A stretch of 64,000 bases of DNA, taken from the NCBI RefSeq assembly GCF_027214025.1, contig NZ_JAPWHB010000004.1, positions 1 through 64,000 of the forward strand. Reading direction: 5' to 3'. This DNA is from Parahoeflea alexandrii. GTDB lineage: Bacteria > Pseudomonadota > Alphaproteobacteria > Rhizobiales > Rhizobiaceae. Position numbers and translations under genes: made by a program. The notes under the pieces are model-generated. The model had not been told where the DNA came from, did not search any database, and was given only the letters and a program-made list of their open reading frames with translations. Of the stretch, positions 16,189 to 24,652 are shown piece by piece; position 1 is the stretch's first letter; every line of letters begins with the position of its first letter.

Positions 16189-17460
16189 TCACCGTACCAA
16201 AATGGTCGGATACAAGGCGAGCGCGGGAATGTAGGTAATCACCAGAAGCGCGATGATCAGGGCGACCAGGAACGGTTTTACCGCACGGATGAATTCCCCG
16301 ATGCTGGTTCCCGAAATCCCGCAGGTCACATACATCAAGACGCCCAGCGGCGGCGTTAACTGGCCTATGACGAGGTTGATGATCATGACGATGCCGAAAT
16401 GTACCGGGTCGATGCCCAGCGACTGAATCAGCGGCATCAGGATTGGAACCAGGATGATGATCAGCACCAGCGTCTCCATGAAGGTGCCTAGTACCAGAAG
16501 GATGATGTTGATCAGCAACAGGATGACAAACGGATTATCCGAAACACCGGTCAGGAAAGACAGCATCTGCTGCGGGGCTTGTCCGACAGACAGGATCCAT
16601 CCGAACGGTGCGGCAGTCGCGGCAATGATGAGAATCGAAGACGTGTCACGTGCCGCACCCGCAAAAATATCAGGCAGTTCACGAAAACTCAGCGTCCGGT
16701 AGACAAACAGCCCGACAACAAATGCATAACCGGCAGCGATCGCGGCAACCTCTGTTGCGGTGAAAATGCCCATGCGGAAGCCGACGATGATGATCACTGG
16801 CATCAGCAGCGCCCAGGATGCATCGAAGAATGAGTTGAGCAAGGCCCGTCCGGAGAAGTCCGGACCACGGCCAAAACCGCGTTGACGGGTTATGACGGCA
16901 ACGGTGCCCAGAAGCGCAATCGCAATCACCAGCCCCGGGACAATACCGGCCACAAAAAGATCGCCGATCGAGACATTGGCCTGCCAGCCGTAGATAACCA
17001 GCAAGATGGACGGAGGGATCACCGGAGCCAGGACAGCGGACGAGGCGGTCAGTGCAACGCTGAAGCCCTTGTCGAAGCCGTGTTTGACCATCTGGGGCAC
17101 AAAGACGCGCGTTGTGGCGGCGCAATCGGCAAGCGACGAACCGGATATTCCCGACATGAAGACGTTGGTTAGAACATTGACATATGCCATGCCGCCACGG
17201 ATATGGCCAACCAGCGCACCGGTCAGCGCGAACAGGCGCTCCGAGATACCGGAGGAGTTCATCAAGGTACCGGCAAGAATGAACAGTGGAATGGCGAGCA
17301 GCGGAAACGATTGAAGCCCCGAAGTCATGCGTTGCACCGCAATCGTCAGCGGAATGCCTTCAAGCCAGATCACCGCAATTGCCGATGCCGCGAGCGCGTA
17401 GGCGGTCGGGACACCGATGAGCAACATCAAAACGAGCACAAGAACCAGGGTAACGATCAT
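16189..17460 (-). CDS. TRAP transporter large permease (DctM type), second system
   Basis: This 423-residue permease has about 12 membrane helices and DctM motifs (PLLAIPLFILAGTLMNSSG, SGISGSSLADCAATTRVFVP, GQLTPPLGVLMYVTCGISG). It overlaps the DctQ gene by four bases. It is clearly different in sequence from the DctM at 11229-12500, so this is a separate transporter and not a duplicate. No catabolic enzyme adjoins it directly; an IS110 fragment lies on its downstream side. Confidence 0.94.
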   Translation of the reverse strand: MIVTLVLVLVLMLLIGVPTAYALAASAIAVIWLEGIPLTIAVQRMTSGLQSFPLLAIPLFILAGTLMNSSGISERLFALTGALVGHIRGGMAYVNVLTNVFMSGISGSSLADCAATTRVFVPQMVKHGFDKGFSVALTASSAVLAPVIPPSILLVIYGWQANVSIGDLFVAGIVPGLVIAIALLGTVAVITRQRGFGRGPDFSGRALLNSFFDASWALLMPVIIIVGFRMGIFTATEVAAIAAGYAFVVGLFVYRTLSFRELPDIFAGAARDTSSILIIAATAAPFGWILSVGQAPQQMLSFLTGVSDNPFVILLLINIILLVLGTFMETLVLIIILVPILMPLIQSLGIDPVHFGIVMIINLVIGQLTPPLGVLMYVTCGISGTSIGEFIRAVKPFLVALIIALLVITYIPALALYPTILVR

Positions 17461-17978
17461 GCGCTGATTTCCACTTCGTTCTGTTGCTCAAGCTTGCTCT
17501 GCAGTGCCGCACGAACGCCCGTTTCGAGGCAAATTCGAATGACGTGAAGCGCGGCACACAGGCTCGTTACCGGAAGCGCAAGTGCGTAGAAGCCGAAGGT
17601 GACGCCCATCATCGGGGTCATGTCGTTCCAGGTGGTGTGAACATACTTCAGGCCGAAGTGAAACAGCACCGCGAAGACTGCTAGGCAGACGAAAACCGCA
17701 GCAATTGCGGCCAGTTTGTCAAACCGTGCCGGAAGCAGGCGCAGCATGAAGTCGATGCGGATATGTTGATGGGTCGACAGTGCCGAACTGGCGCCGATGA
17801 ACACCATCCAGACAAACACCATCGTCAGGAGTTCTTCAGTCCAGGTGATCGGAGCTCCGAGCACGTATCGGCAGAAGACGGTGGCCGTGAGGATGACGAA
17901 AATCGTGGCCAGCAACACCCACAACAAGTGATGTTCAATCCTATGAATGCAATTGTCGAGATGGATAACAAACTTCAC
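17457..17978 (-). CDS. TRAP transporter small permease (DctQ type), second system
   Basis: This protein of about 173 residues has four predicted membrane helices and the DctQ motif FCRYVLGAPITWTEELLTMV followed by FVWMVFIG. I prefer the GTG at 17978, which has a GGGAGG site 5 bases upstream. The longer frame starting at 18032 would begin inside a perfect hairpin and adds residues with no family likeness. The stop overlaps the dctM start. Confidence 0.9.
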   Translation of the reverse strand: MKFVIHLDNCIHRIEHHLLWVLLATIFVILTATVFCRYVLGAPITWTEELLTMVFVWMVFIGASSALSTHQHIRIDFMLRLLPARFDKLAAIAAVFVCLAVFAVLFHFGLKYVHTTWNDMTPMMGVTFGFYALALPVTSLCAALHVIRICLETGVRAALQSKLEQQNEVEISA

Positions 17979-18003
17979 TGCGGCCTCCCAGCGTGGGTGA
18001 AAA

Positions 18004-18032
18004 ATGCCGGACCGGGTCAAGCGGTCCGGCAT
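18004..18032 (-). promoter_or_regulatory. Intercistronic hairpin after the second dctP
   Basis: ATGCCGGACC (18004-18013) and GGTCCGGCAT (18023-18032) form a perfect 10-bp stem with a 9-base loop, 11 bp after the dctP stop. On the minus strand it is followed by a short T run. It can act as a partial terminator or an mRNA-protecting element, so that the binding protein is made in excess. Confidence 0.7.
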
Positions 18033-18043
18033 GTTCGTATGAT

Positions 18044-19048
18044 TTATTGTTCGCGAATGCTCTTGATGGTGGTGCGTACCCGCGAGATGTTCTCCTCACC
18101 CCAACGCTCGGAAAGCGCGGTGAAGACTGCTTCGGTCGACTTTTCGGCAAAAGCGGCGCGATCGGGATCATCGATCACGGTGACTTTCCCGGTGGCGACG
18201 ATTTCCTTCAGCATGTCTTCCTCTGCCCGCTGCTGCAGCAGGGTCATCTTGGCAGAGGCGGCGCCAACTTCCTCCAGGATGATGCGCTGATGACGCGGCT
18301 CAAGGGCGGCAAACGAATGCTTGTTCATCAGGATCAAATTGTTCTGCAGCATATGGCGCGACAGAACGATGTACTTCTGAACCTCATAAAATTTGCGTGC
18401 ATAGATCGTGGGAATCGGATTTTCCTGACCGTCGACAGTGCCCTGCTGCAGCGCGGTGTAAACGTCGCTGAACGGAATTGGCGTCGGTGCGGCGCCGATG
18501 CCACGGATCATCTCGACCCAGACAGGCGATTCCGGCACGCGGATCTTCAGTCCCTTCATGTCGTCCGGAGTGCGTACTCCCTTTTCAGAAAGAGTGAAGT
18601 TGCGCCATCCCCAGTACCAGATCTTGGTCAGCGGAATGATGTTGTGAGTTTCCTCAAGTTCGTCGAAGGCCGGCTGCATTGCCGCGCCGGAAATAACGGC
18701 CTCGGCTTCAAACCAGTTGCTCCACAGGAACGGCGTGCTGGGGATTTCCATAGCCGGCACAAGCGTACTCGCGGCAGCCATCGAGGCTGCGGTTATGTCA
18801 AGCACACCATCTCGCAACTGCTGGACCATGTCGGTTTCCTTGCCGAGCTGCTCGCCGGGGAAAACCTGAATCTTGATTTCGCCATCGGTACGTTCGGCAA
18901 TCCGCTCGACGAACTCGTCATAAAGTTTGCTTGAAACCTCGCCGGCAACATTGGGATGCCCGAAACGCAGCACCGTTTCTGCTTGGGCTCCCGTCGCCCA
19001 GATTACAGCGGCCGCCACACAAATGCGGAATGTGTTCTTGAGTGCCAT
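18044..19048 (-). CDS. TRAP transporter substrate-binding protein (DctP type), second system
   Basis: This 334-residue receptor has a signal peptide (MALKNTFRICVAAAVIWATG...AQAE, cleavage near residue 24) and the DctP core (LKIRVPESPVWVEMIRGIGA region and GTVDGQENPIPTIY). The ATG at 19048 follows a TTGGAGGATAG ribosome site; the frame extends upstream by 82 codons, but those residues look non-coding. It is the first gene of the minus-strand TRAP operon at the right part of the island. The ligand is unknown. Confidence 0.92.
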   Translation of the reverse strand: MALKNTFRICVAAAVIWATGAQAETVLRFGHPNVAGEVSSKLYDEFVERIAERTDGEIKIQVFPGEQLGKETDMVQQLRDGVLDITAASMAAASTLVPAMEIPSTPFLWSNWFEAEAVISGAAMQPAFDELEETHNIIPLTKIWYWGWRNFTLSEKGVRTPDDMKGLKIRVPESPVWVEMIRGIGAAPTPIPFSDVYTALQQGTVDGQENPIPTIYARKFYEVQKYIVLSRHMLQNNLILMNKHSFAALEPRHQRIILEEVGAASAKMTLLQQRAEEDMLKEIVATGKVTVIDDPDRAAFAEKSTEAVFTALSERWGEENISRVRTTIKSIREQ

Positions 19049-19540
19049 TCTATCCTCCAAAGCATAATTCAGCGTCGGCACCGGCTTGCAAATCTGGTCC
19101 GCAATGGCACCGATAGGGGTCATGTTAATGGGGAACAGGACAAGTTCTATTGACCAGGGTAACGAATTCTCTCGACCGCTCTTGTTCTGGGGATACAATA
19201 TATTCAACAGAGCATTCAGCGAAAAACAGATGTTTGGTTCCGAGCTCTGACCGGACGCTGTTGCAGAATTATACTGACCGCCTCCTGTCTCCACATGGGG
19301 TAATGCGGGCTTTCCCGGCTTCGGTGGAGAGGCTTACACCCTGCATGAGATTGGAGCATTGTGGACAGAGGTATGTTCCAACCGAAGGAATCAAATTTAG
19401 CAGTGAGGTGGCAATGATGCAGTTGACCTGCTGTGCAGTTTTCCCGAGCCACCCCTATCCATGGGTAGCGTTAAAAAGCGAGCCGCACCCGAAGTGGGTC
19501 ACACACGTATATAGGCCCCTGGAGGCTGGCATTAACGCCA
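19049..19540. other. Island right flank without a recognised gene
   Basis: This stretch of about 490 bp between the second TRAP operon and the integrase remnant holds open frames on both strands, but none has a recognisable domain. The first part should contain the promoter of the dctP-type gene on the minus strand. The remainder may be decayed insertion-sequence or integrase sequence. Confidence 0.4.
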
Positions 19541-19906
19541 TTGGAGATCAAAAAGAACTGGACGTATTGGAACAGCGCGCTTTCGGCCCAATGTGAGAAA
19601 AGATGGAGCGGCAATTCGAAAGACACGAAAACCAAGGTGCTGGTCAATTCCCTCGGCGAGCGCTGGACGCCGACCGGGTTCCGTGCGAGCTGGCGCAAGG
19701 AAATGGCAAGGCTGAAGATCACCGGAGTGACATTCCACGATCTGGGCGGCACCGGCATCTCCTGGCTGCACCGGGTCGCCAAGTTGCCGATCGCCGACAT
19801 CGCCGCGATTTCGGGCCACTCCGCTGATGAGGCCGAGGCCATTATCCGTCACCACCACCTTGCATCAGAGGCTGTGGCCAGCGCATGGGATCAGTTCAAG
19901 ACGTGA
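19541..19906 (+). pseudogene. Tyrosine recombinase (integrase) C-terminal remnant, catalytic residues lost
   Basis: About 120 residues match the C-terminal catalytic half of phage-type integrases: VLVNSLGERWTPTGFRASW, FHDLGGTGISWLHR and AAISGHSADEAEAIIRHHHL. In active relatives the second motif reads HDLRGT and the last one ends with a HYL tyrosine. Here Arg is replaced by Gly and the expected nucleophilic Tyr by His. The N-terminal DNA-binding half and first catalytic Arg are also missing. It lies 105 bp from the tRNA, where an island integrase is expected, so it is most likely the dead integrase of this island. Confidence 0.82.
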
Positions 19907-19964
19907 ACATCACGAGCACAAGAGTGTAAAAGACATCTTCAGGCCTGTAAAAACCCAAAGAAAA

Positions 19965-19980
19965 AGGCCCCGCAGGGCCT
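19965..19980 (-). terminator. Terminator of tRNA-Lys, located within the island
   Basis: AGGCCC and GGGCCT form a stem with a CGCA loop, 31 bp beyond the tRNA 3' end. On the minus strand it is followed by TTTTTCTTTGGG. Since it lies on the island side of the att repeat, the island seems to have supplied the tRNA's present terminator. Confidence 0.7.
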
Positions 19981-20009
19981 CAATCAAGATACTGATATCC
20001 TTGAATTAA

Positions 20010-20086
<77 letters not shown>

Positions 20087-20195
20087 CACCTGTTCCGTGA
20101 CAGGAACGAGGGGGCGTATAGACCGGATGAGGGAGCTTGTCCACACTGTTTTTTTTGCATCTGCACCTTGCACCTCACAATCGGCACAAGATGCA

Positions 20196-21116
20196 TCAAA
20201 TCATCAGCTTGCCTTCGGCGATCCGCACCGCTTCCCCGCCGATCCGGACGTGGGAAACCTCCGTTCCGGCGCAGTCGATATGCAGATGAATGAGCGAGGG
20301 CCGGCCCATTTCCACGCCCTGTTCGATCACCAGCGCATGCTTGCCCTCCGGCAGCCCGTCAAAATGATGAATCGCGCCCGACAGCGCGGCGGCGGCGGAC
20401 CCGGTCGCCGGGTCCTCCGGCATGCCGTCGCCCGGCGCGAACATGCGGGCATGGAAGGATGCGGCGTGGTTGACGCCGCCACGGCAATAGACATAGGCGA
20501 AGGCCAGCTGCCCGTCCCCCATCGGCGCAAAGCGCTCCCATTCGTATGCATTGCAATCGGCCTTCGCCGCGGCGGCAAGATCGTGTACCGGAACCATGAC
20601 GAACGGCACGCCGGCGCTCCACAGCGACACCCGGTGGTTTTCGAAGCCGATCTCGTGCGGATCGAGCCCCAGCGCGGCGCCGATGTCGGCCGGTTCGATC
20701 TCGACATCGAGCTGGCGGGAAAGCTTCGGCAGGTCGAATTCGGCGAACCCGGCCTTGCCCGGCTGCAGCCGAACCGCGCAGCGCACCTGGCCGATCTTTT
20801 CCTCCAGCATCTTGACCATGTCTATTCCGTTGGCCGGCAATGTCCCTCCAAGCCGCCGGTCGGCCAGCGCCACGGCGGCTCCGACGGTCGGGTGGCCGGC
20901 GAAGGGAAGTTCGCGCTGGGACGTGAAAATCCTGAGCCGCGCAGTGTGAACCGGATTCTCCGGCTTGAGCACGAACACCGTCTCCGACAGGTTGAACTCC
21001 CGCGCGATCGCCTGCATCTGTCCGTCGCTCAGGTGATCGGCGTCAAACACCACCGCCAGCGGATTGCCGGCCAGGGCGGTTCCGGTGAAAACGTCATAGA
21101 TCGCGTATTCGGTCAT
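20196..21116 (-). CDS. PhzF-family isomerase
   Basis: This 306-residue protein belongs to the PhzF/diaminopimelate-epimerase-like fold. The family marks are YDVFTGTALAGNPLAVV at the N terminus, the catalytic-Glu region REFNLSETVFV, PFAGHPTVGAAVALA and EDPATGSAAAAL. PhzF itself isomerises a phenazine precursor, but most family members have unknown substrates, and no phenazine genes are nearby. The ATG at 21116 is preferred; another ATG lies four codons upstream. It sits just beyond the tRNA, outside the island. Confidence 0.92.
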   Translation of the reverse strand: MTEYAIYDVFTGTALAGNPLAVVFDADHLSDGQMQAIAREFNLSETVFVLKPENPVHTARLRIFTSQRELPFAGHPTVGAAVALADRRLGGTLPANGIDMVKMLEEKIGQVRCAVRLQPGKAGFAEFDLPKLSRQLDVEIEPADIGAALGLDPHEIGFENHRVSLWSAGVPFVMVPVHDLAAAAKADCNAYEWERFAPMGDGQLAFAYVYCRGGVNHAASFHARMFAPGDGMPEDPATGSAAAALSGAIHHFDGLPEGKHALVIEQGVEMGRPSLIHLHIDCAGTEVSHVRIGGEAVRIAEGKLMI

Positions 21117-21176
21117 GCCCTGGTGCATCCTCTGCTACTGCCGCCTGCGCAACATTGATTGCCGCGAGAGCGCATC

Positions 21177-21923
21177 CTATCGATTTCCCGCCTGCTGCCA
21201 ACCACTGCGGGACGCGGGCGCCGCGAAATGAAAATCGACCATCGCCTGCATGTAGGGCGGCGCGGTCGGACCGGCGTCCTCGGGCGCACGCACCACCACC
21301 ACGTCCTCGATCTCCTCTTCCGGATCGGTGCGGATATGCTCGCGGATCCGCCCGGCCAGGACATCGGCAGTCTCCTCCAGAAGGAACCTTCGGAACACCG
21401 CCACCCGGCCGCCCTGGCGCCAGCACAACAGCCGCTTCTCCGCCGCGGCCCGTGTGAGGTCGAGCCCGGTCTCCTCCCGCGCCTCGCGATAGATACTGCC
21501 CTCGACATCGACCATTCCGTCCTTGATGTCGCTCTCATCAAGCGATCCCGCCGGCGCATAGACCTTGCCGGCATTGGCCGTCTTCGCCGCCATCCGGATC
21601 AGCATCATCGCCCCGTCCGAGGACAGGATCACCGCCGAGCCGAACAGGTGCCAGGCATCGGCCTCGGGCTGGGACTTGACCCAGTGCAGCAGCGCCGCAT
21701 AGGGCGCCCGGTGGCTGACGCCCGAGATCGCCCCGTCCTCGAGCGCAAGCCCGCGGTGCATCATCACCGTGCCGTTGAACAGCCATGGCCGCTCCACCTG
21801 CTCGCGCGCCCAGTGCGCCTCGATCGTCGCATGCTCGGCCATCCGCCAGGGATGCTCGGCCGAATCGACCCGGAGCCGCACCGCATCGATGCCGAACACG
21901 CGGTTTTCCGGGATCGCGGCCAT
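21177..21923 (-). CDS. NUDIX-type hydrolase with a modified Nudix box
   Basis: This 248-residue protein carries the second half of a Nudix box, REAREETGLDL, in the setting AGSLDESDIKDG...VEGSIY. The usual glycine and glutamate spacing before REAREETGL is not kept exactly, so the metal site may be altered. Nudix enzymes hydrolyse nucleoside diphosphates linked to other groups. The N-terminal 90 residues are family-specific. The start is ATG at 21923, 5 bp after the stop of the EEP-family gene, so the two are co-transcribed. A longer overlapping frame in this region is not used. Confidence 0.82.
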   Translation of the reverse strand: MAAIPENRVFGIDAVRLRVDSAEHPWRMAEHATIEAHWAREQVERPWLFNGTVMMHRGLALEDGAISGVSHRAPYAALLHWVKSQPEADAWHLFGSAVILSSDGAMMLIRMAAKTANAGKVYAPAGSLDESDIKDGMVDVEGSIYREAREETGLDLTRAAAEKRLLCWRQGGRVAVFRRFLLEETADVLAGRIREHIRTDPEEEIEDVVVVRAPEDAGPTAPPYMQAMVDFHFAAPASRSGWQQAGNR

Positions 21924-21928
21924 CGCGC

Positions 21929-23035
21929 TCAGACCAGGTCGAAGGTCATCGCCACCGGGCAATGATCCGACGCCTTGGGCCGGTCCCAGCCGGTGCGGGG
22001 ATAGCGGTCGACCTCCTGCCCTTCGGGAAACAGCGTCCGCCACGGTTGACCGGCGCGGATGATGTCGGGCAGCCGGTCGCGGTTCGAGCGCGTCAGCGCC
22101 GGCGAGGCCAGGAGATAATCGAGCTGGCACAGATGCCGTTCCTCCGGCCCCCGGGTGTGGTAGAGCGTCCAGCGGTCCATTTCGGGACGCCGCGCCACCA
22201 CGTTTTCGGCAAAGCCGCCGACGGTCAGCACCCGGACCGCGCCGTCCTCGGCGTCCTCGGGCGTGAACCGGTAGCCGTTGCGGCGGTCGCCGGTGATCGT
22301 AAGCTTCTCGGTGTAGTCGTTGAAGTCCCCGGCAATCACATAGCGCTTGCCTCCGCCGTCGGGTCCGAAGCGCTCCGAAATGATCTTGCGCACCGCGCGC
22401 GCCTCGGCCACCCGCACCGCCATGGTGTGGGTGCGGCCGTCGACGCCGTTGCGCGGAGATCCCATCGACTTGAAATGCACCACGTAGACGGTGAGCCGTT
22501 TCGAGCCGATCTTCAGGTCGACCTCGAGGCAATCGCGCTTGAACACCTTGTCGTGCGGCTTGGCCACCTCGGCCAGCTCCGGCGTGTAGAGCCCCATCGC
22601 CTCGTAGGTCAGATGCGCGTGGCTCGCCACCGCCTCGACCTCTATCTTTGCCCCGTCGAGCGTCTGCTCGCGCGTCATCAGGGCGAGATTGATGCCGCGG
22701 CTGTCATTGCCGTCGAGCAGCACCTTGTGGCGGTAGCCGTCGCCGATCATCTTGAACAGATAGCCATATTCGAACCGGTGCAGCGTATCGAGGTTTTCCA
22801 CTTCCTGCATGCACAGGATATCGGCGTCCGCCTCGGCGATCGCCAGCGCGGTCAGCTGCCTTGTGTCATCGGTGAGCGAGATGGCGCGGGCGATCTCGGC
22901 CTGGTGGTACTGCGCCTCGGAGGCAAAATCGTAAAGCTGCGCCACCCGGTCCTGCCTGAGCTCGTTGCGGAAACCGGAGAAATCGAACCGGCTCAACAGG
23001 TTCTCGGTGTTGAAGGTGGCGATGCGTACGGTCAT
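21929..23035 (-). CDS. Endonuclease/exonuclease/phosphatase-family protein
   Basis: This 368-residue protein shows the EEP-family motifs in order: RIATFNTENL, CMQEVENLDTL, VVHFKSMGSPRNG, VIAGDFNDYTEK and a C-terminal SDHCPVAMTFD. They supply the Asn, Glu, Asp, Asn and His residues of the metal-dependent phosphodiesterase site. No signal peptide is visible, so it probably acts in the cytoplasm. It is followed 5 bp later by the NUDIX gene, which suggests a shared role in nucleotide or nucleic acid clean-up. Confidence 0.92.
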   Translation of the reverse strand: MTVRIATFNTENLLSRFDFSGFRNELRQDRVAQLYDFASEAQYHQAEIARAISLTDDTRQLTALAIAEADADILCMQEVENLDTLHRFEYGYLFKMIGDGYRHKVLLDGNDSRGINLALMTREQTLDGAKIEVEAVASHAHLTYEAMGLYTPELAEVAKPHDKVFKRDCLEVDLKIGSKRLTVYVVHFKSMGSPRNGVDGRTHTMAVRVAEARAVRKIISERFGPDGGGKRYVIAGDFNDYTEKLTITGDRRNGYRFTPEDAEDGAVRVLTVGGFAENVVARRPEMDRWTLYHTRGPEERHLCQLDYLLASPALTRSNRDRLPDIIRAGQPWRTLFPEGQEVDRYPRTGWDRPKASDHCPVAMTFDLV

Positions 23036-23182
23036 GCGAAGTCCTGATTCTGGCCCGGAGACGGTCGCCCGAGCCTAGCAGCCCGACCCGGCACCGCAAG
23101 CCAAATCGGGCTCGTCGAGGCGCTGCCATGATCCGGCAGCCGGCATCCGGGCAATCGGCCGCCCGGACCCGGCAATGCCGGC

Positions 23183-23800
23183 TCAGCGGCCGGTCAGCAG
23201 CCCCAGCACCAGCTGCTGCACACCGCCGCCATCACCCATCTCGACCCGGTCGAAGGCGCGGCCGCGGGCGCGCTGCTCGTCCGACAGCCGCTTGAGATGG
23301 GTCTGCAGCTCGGCGCGGACCTTGTGGCAGCCCGGATCGGCGGGCGCGGAGAGCCCGACGCTGACTGCCTCGATCGCCTGCACCATCTCGATGATGTACT
23401 GCCCGTGCACCCGCTCATGCGCCGCCAGCCCGTCGTAAAACCGCTTCCAGCGCGACGCCACGCCGGCCGGCACCGGCCCGAGCGGCTTGGGCAGCGTGTA
23501 GGTGATGATCAGCTTCGGCACATTGCGCGCAATGACGCAGCTGCCGTCGGGGCGCTCGCGGTAATCGCGCCCCCAGGTCAGCTTGAAGGTGGTGTGGGCG
23601 ATGGTGCGGCGGCTGCCCGAGATCACCGGCCCGTTCTCGCCGATCGACTTGTAGAGTTCCGGCCCGGACTGGCCGCTGACCGGATAGGTCCTGACCTGCT
23701 CGACCGCCTCCCAGGCGAGCGACGGGGTCGCCAGGGCGATGGAGCCGGCCAGAAGGGCTGCGGCGAGAAAAAGCGGTCGGATCACGTGCATGGGCCTCAT
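23183..23800 (-). CDS. Exported DUF922-family putative zinc protease
   Basis: This protein of about 205 residues has a signal peptide (MRPMHVIRPLFLAAALLAG..., cleavage near SLAWEA) and the DUF922 pattern SRWKRFYDGLAAHERVHG, which contains an HExxH zinc-binding motif (HERVH). Family members are predicted periplasmic metalloproteases. The ATG at 23800 overlaps the stop of the small membrane-protein gene upstream (ATGA), so the two are coupled; a longer frame to 23824 is possible but less likely. Confidence 0.85.
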   Translation of the reverse strand: MRPMHVIRPLFLAAALLAGSIALATPSLAWEAVEQVRTYPVSGQSGPELYKSIGENGPVISGSRRTIAHTTFKLTWGRDYRERPDGSCVIARNVPKLIITYTLPKPLGPVPAGVASRWKRFYDGLAAHERVHGQYIIEMVQAIEAVSVGLSAPADPGCHKVRAELQTHLKRLSDEQRARGRAFDRVEMGDGGGVQQLVLGLLTGR

Positions 23801-24000
23801 TTGATCACGGTGAGATAGAGCCACCAGCCGGCAAAGGCCAGCGCGAAACCGGTCAAGCCGAAGACTGTGGCGCTGCTAAGACGGCGGCCCGGATTTCGCC
23901 AGGCCCCGAGAGCGGCGCCAATGACAAATCCCGGCGCGCAGGCGGCGAGGATCATCGCGATGATGTCCCAGGTGGAAAAGATCGAGCCGATATCGGACAT
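23797..24000 (-). CDS. Small membrane protein, two helices
   Basis: This 67-residue protein starts MSDIGSIFSTWDIIAMILAA and has two predicted membrane helices separated by a short basic loop (WRNPGRRLSS). I do not recognise the family. The ATG at 24000 has an AAAGG site upstream. Its stop overlaps the start of the DUF922 gene, so it may work with that exported protease. Confidence 0.6.
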   Translation of the reverse strand: MSDIGSIFSTWDIIAMILAACAPGFVIGAALGAWRNPGRRLSSATVFGLTGFALAFAGWWLYLTVIK

Positions 24001-24238
24001 GGGCTGCCTTTCGTGCTTTGCCCCATGATGGCACGCCCGCCGCAGGCCCGCCAAGAGCTCGCGGCCCGGTTAAACCGGCGCCCGATGACCGGACCGCGTA
24101 ACTGGCCGGCGCCGCCGGCAAGAATCGCAAAACGATGGACGACAGACATATTCGTTGACTTGCATCAATGCGGGCCGCGGCCATGCGGATACCGATGGGG
24201 AGACGGCGGCCCTTGCCGCCAATGCAAAGGAGATTGAG

Positions 24239-24514
24239 ATGAAACCATCCCTGATGATCGCCGCTGCCGGCCTTGTCGCCGGCCTCACCGGCCTCGTTCC
24301 CGCGGCGTCTGCCGCCAGCTGCTGGGATCTCTGGTACGAGCGCAACGCCATCTATGACCAGAACGGCTACTGCTTTTCCTCGAATCTCGGCAAGCGCACC
24401 TTCAACAATGCCGATTGCTGGACCCGGAACCCGAGCCTGAGTTCGAGCGAGCAGCGCCGCGTCGCCCGGATCCAGGCCGAGGAACGCCGCCGCGGCTGCA
24501 AGGTGAATAACTAG
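24239..24514 (+). CDS. Small exported YARHG-domain protein
   Basis: This 91-residue protein has a signal peptide (MKPSLMIAAAGLVAGLTGLV..., cleavage after ASAAS region) and a YARHG-type domain: CWDLWYERNAIYDQNGYCF, RTFNNADCW and the C-terminal ARIQAEERRRGC. The four or so cysteines probably form disulfides in the periplasm. The ATG at 24239 follows an AAAGGAG site. The YARHG domain occurs in many small exported proteins of unknown role, some near peptidases or lipoproteins. Confidence 0.8.
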   Translation: MKPSLMIAAAGLVAGLTGLVPAASAASCWDLWYERNAIYDQNGYCFSSNLGKRTFNNADCWTRNPSLSSSEQRRVARIQAEERRRGCKVNN

Positions 24515-24547
24515 AGAAACACTTGCGCCCTGGATGCGCTTGCCATT

Positions 24548-24652
24548 CGTCATCCTCGCCCTTGAGGCGAGGATCCATCCCGTGATGCTTCAACGAATGC
24601 AGTGACGGAGAGATCACGGAATGGATCCTCGGCTCGGGGGCCGAGGATGACG
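24548..24652. repeat. Intergenic palindromic repeat (REP-like)
   Basis: The left part (CGTCATCCTCG...GGATCCAT) and the right part (ATGGATCC...GAGGATGACG) are inverted copies, each with its own small inner hairpin. The whole can fold into a large cruciform or RNA stem. Elements of this type are common between genes in rhizobia. Confidence 0.75.

Noticed and set aside
19150-19596. Open frames ahead of the integrase remnant as possible genes
   Set aside because: No recognisable domain on either strand, and they overlap the likely promoter of the dctP-type gene.
20196-21116. A phenazine biosynthesis cluster, suggested by the PhzF gene
   Set aside because: No other phz gene is nearby; isolated PhzF-family genes are common and of unknown role.
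21177-22532. A 451-residue version of the NUDIX protein
   Set aside because: The first 200 residues overlap the EEP nuclease gene in another frame. The ATG at 21923 gives a complete protein.
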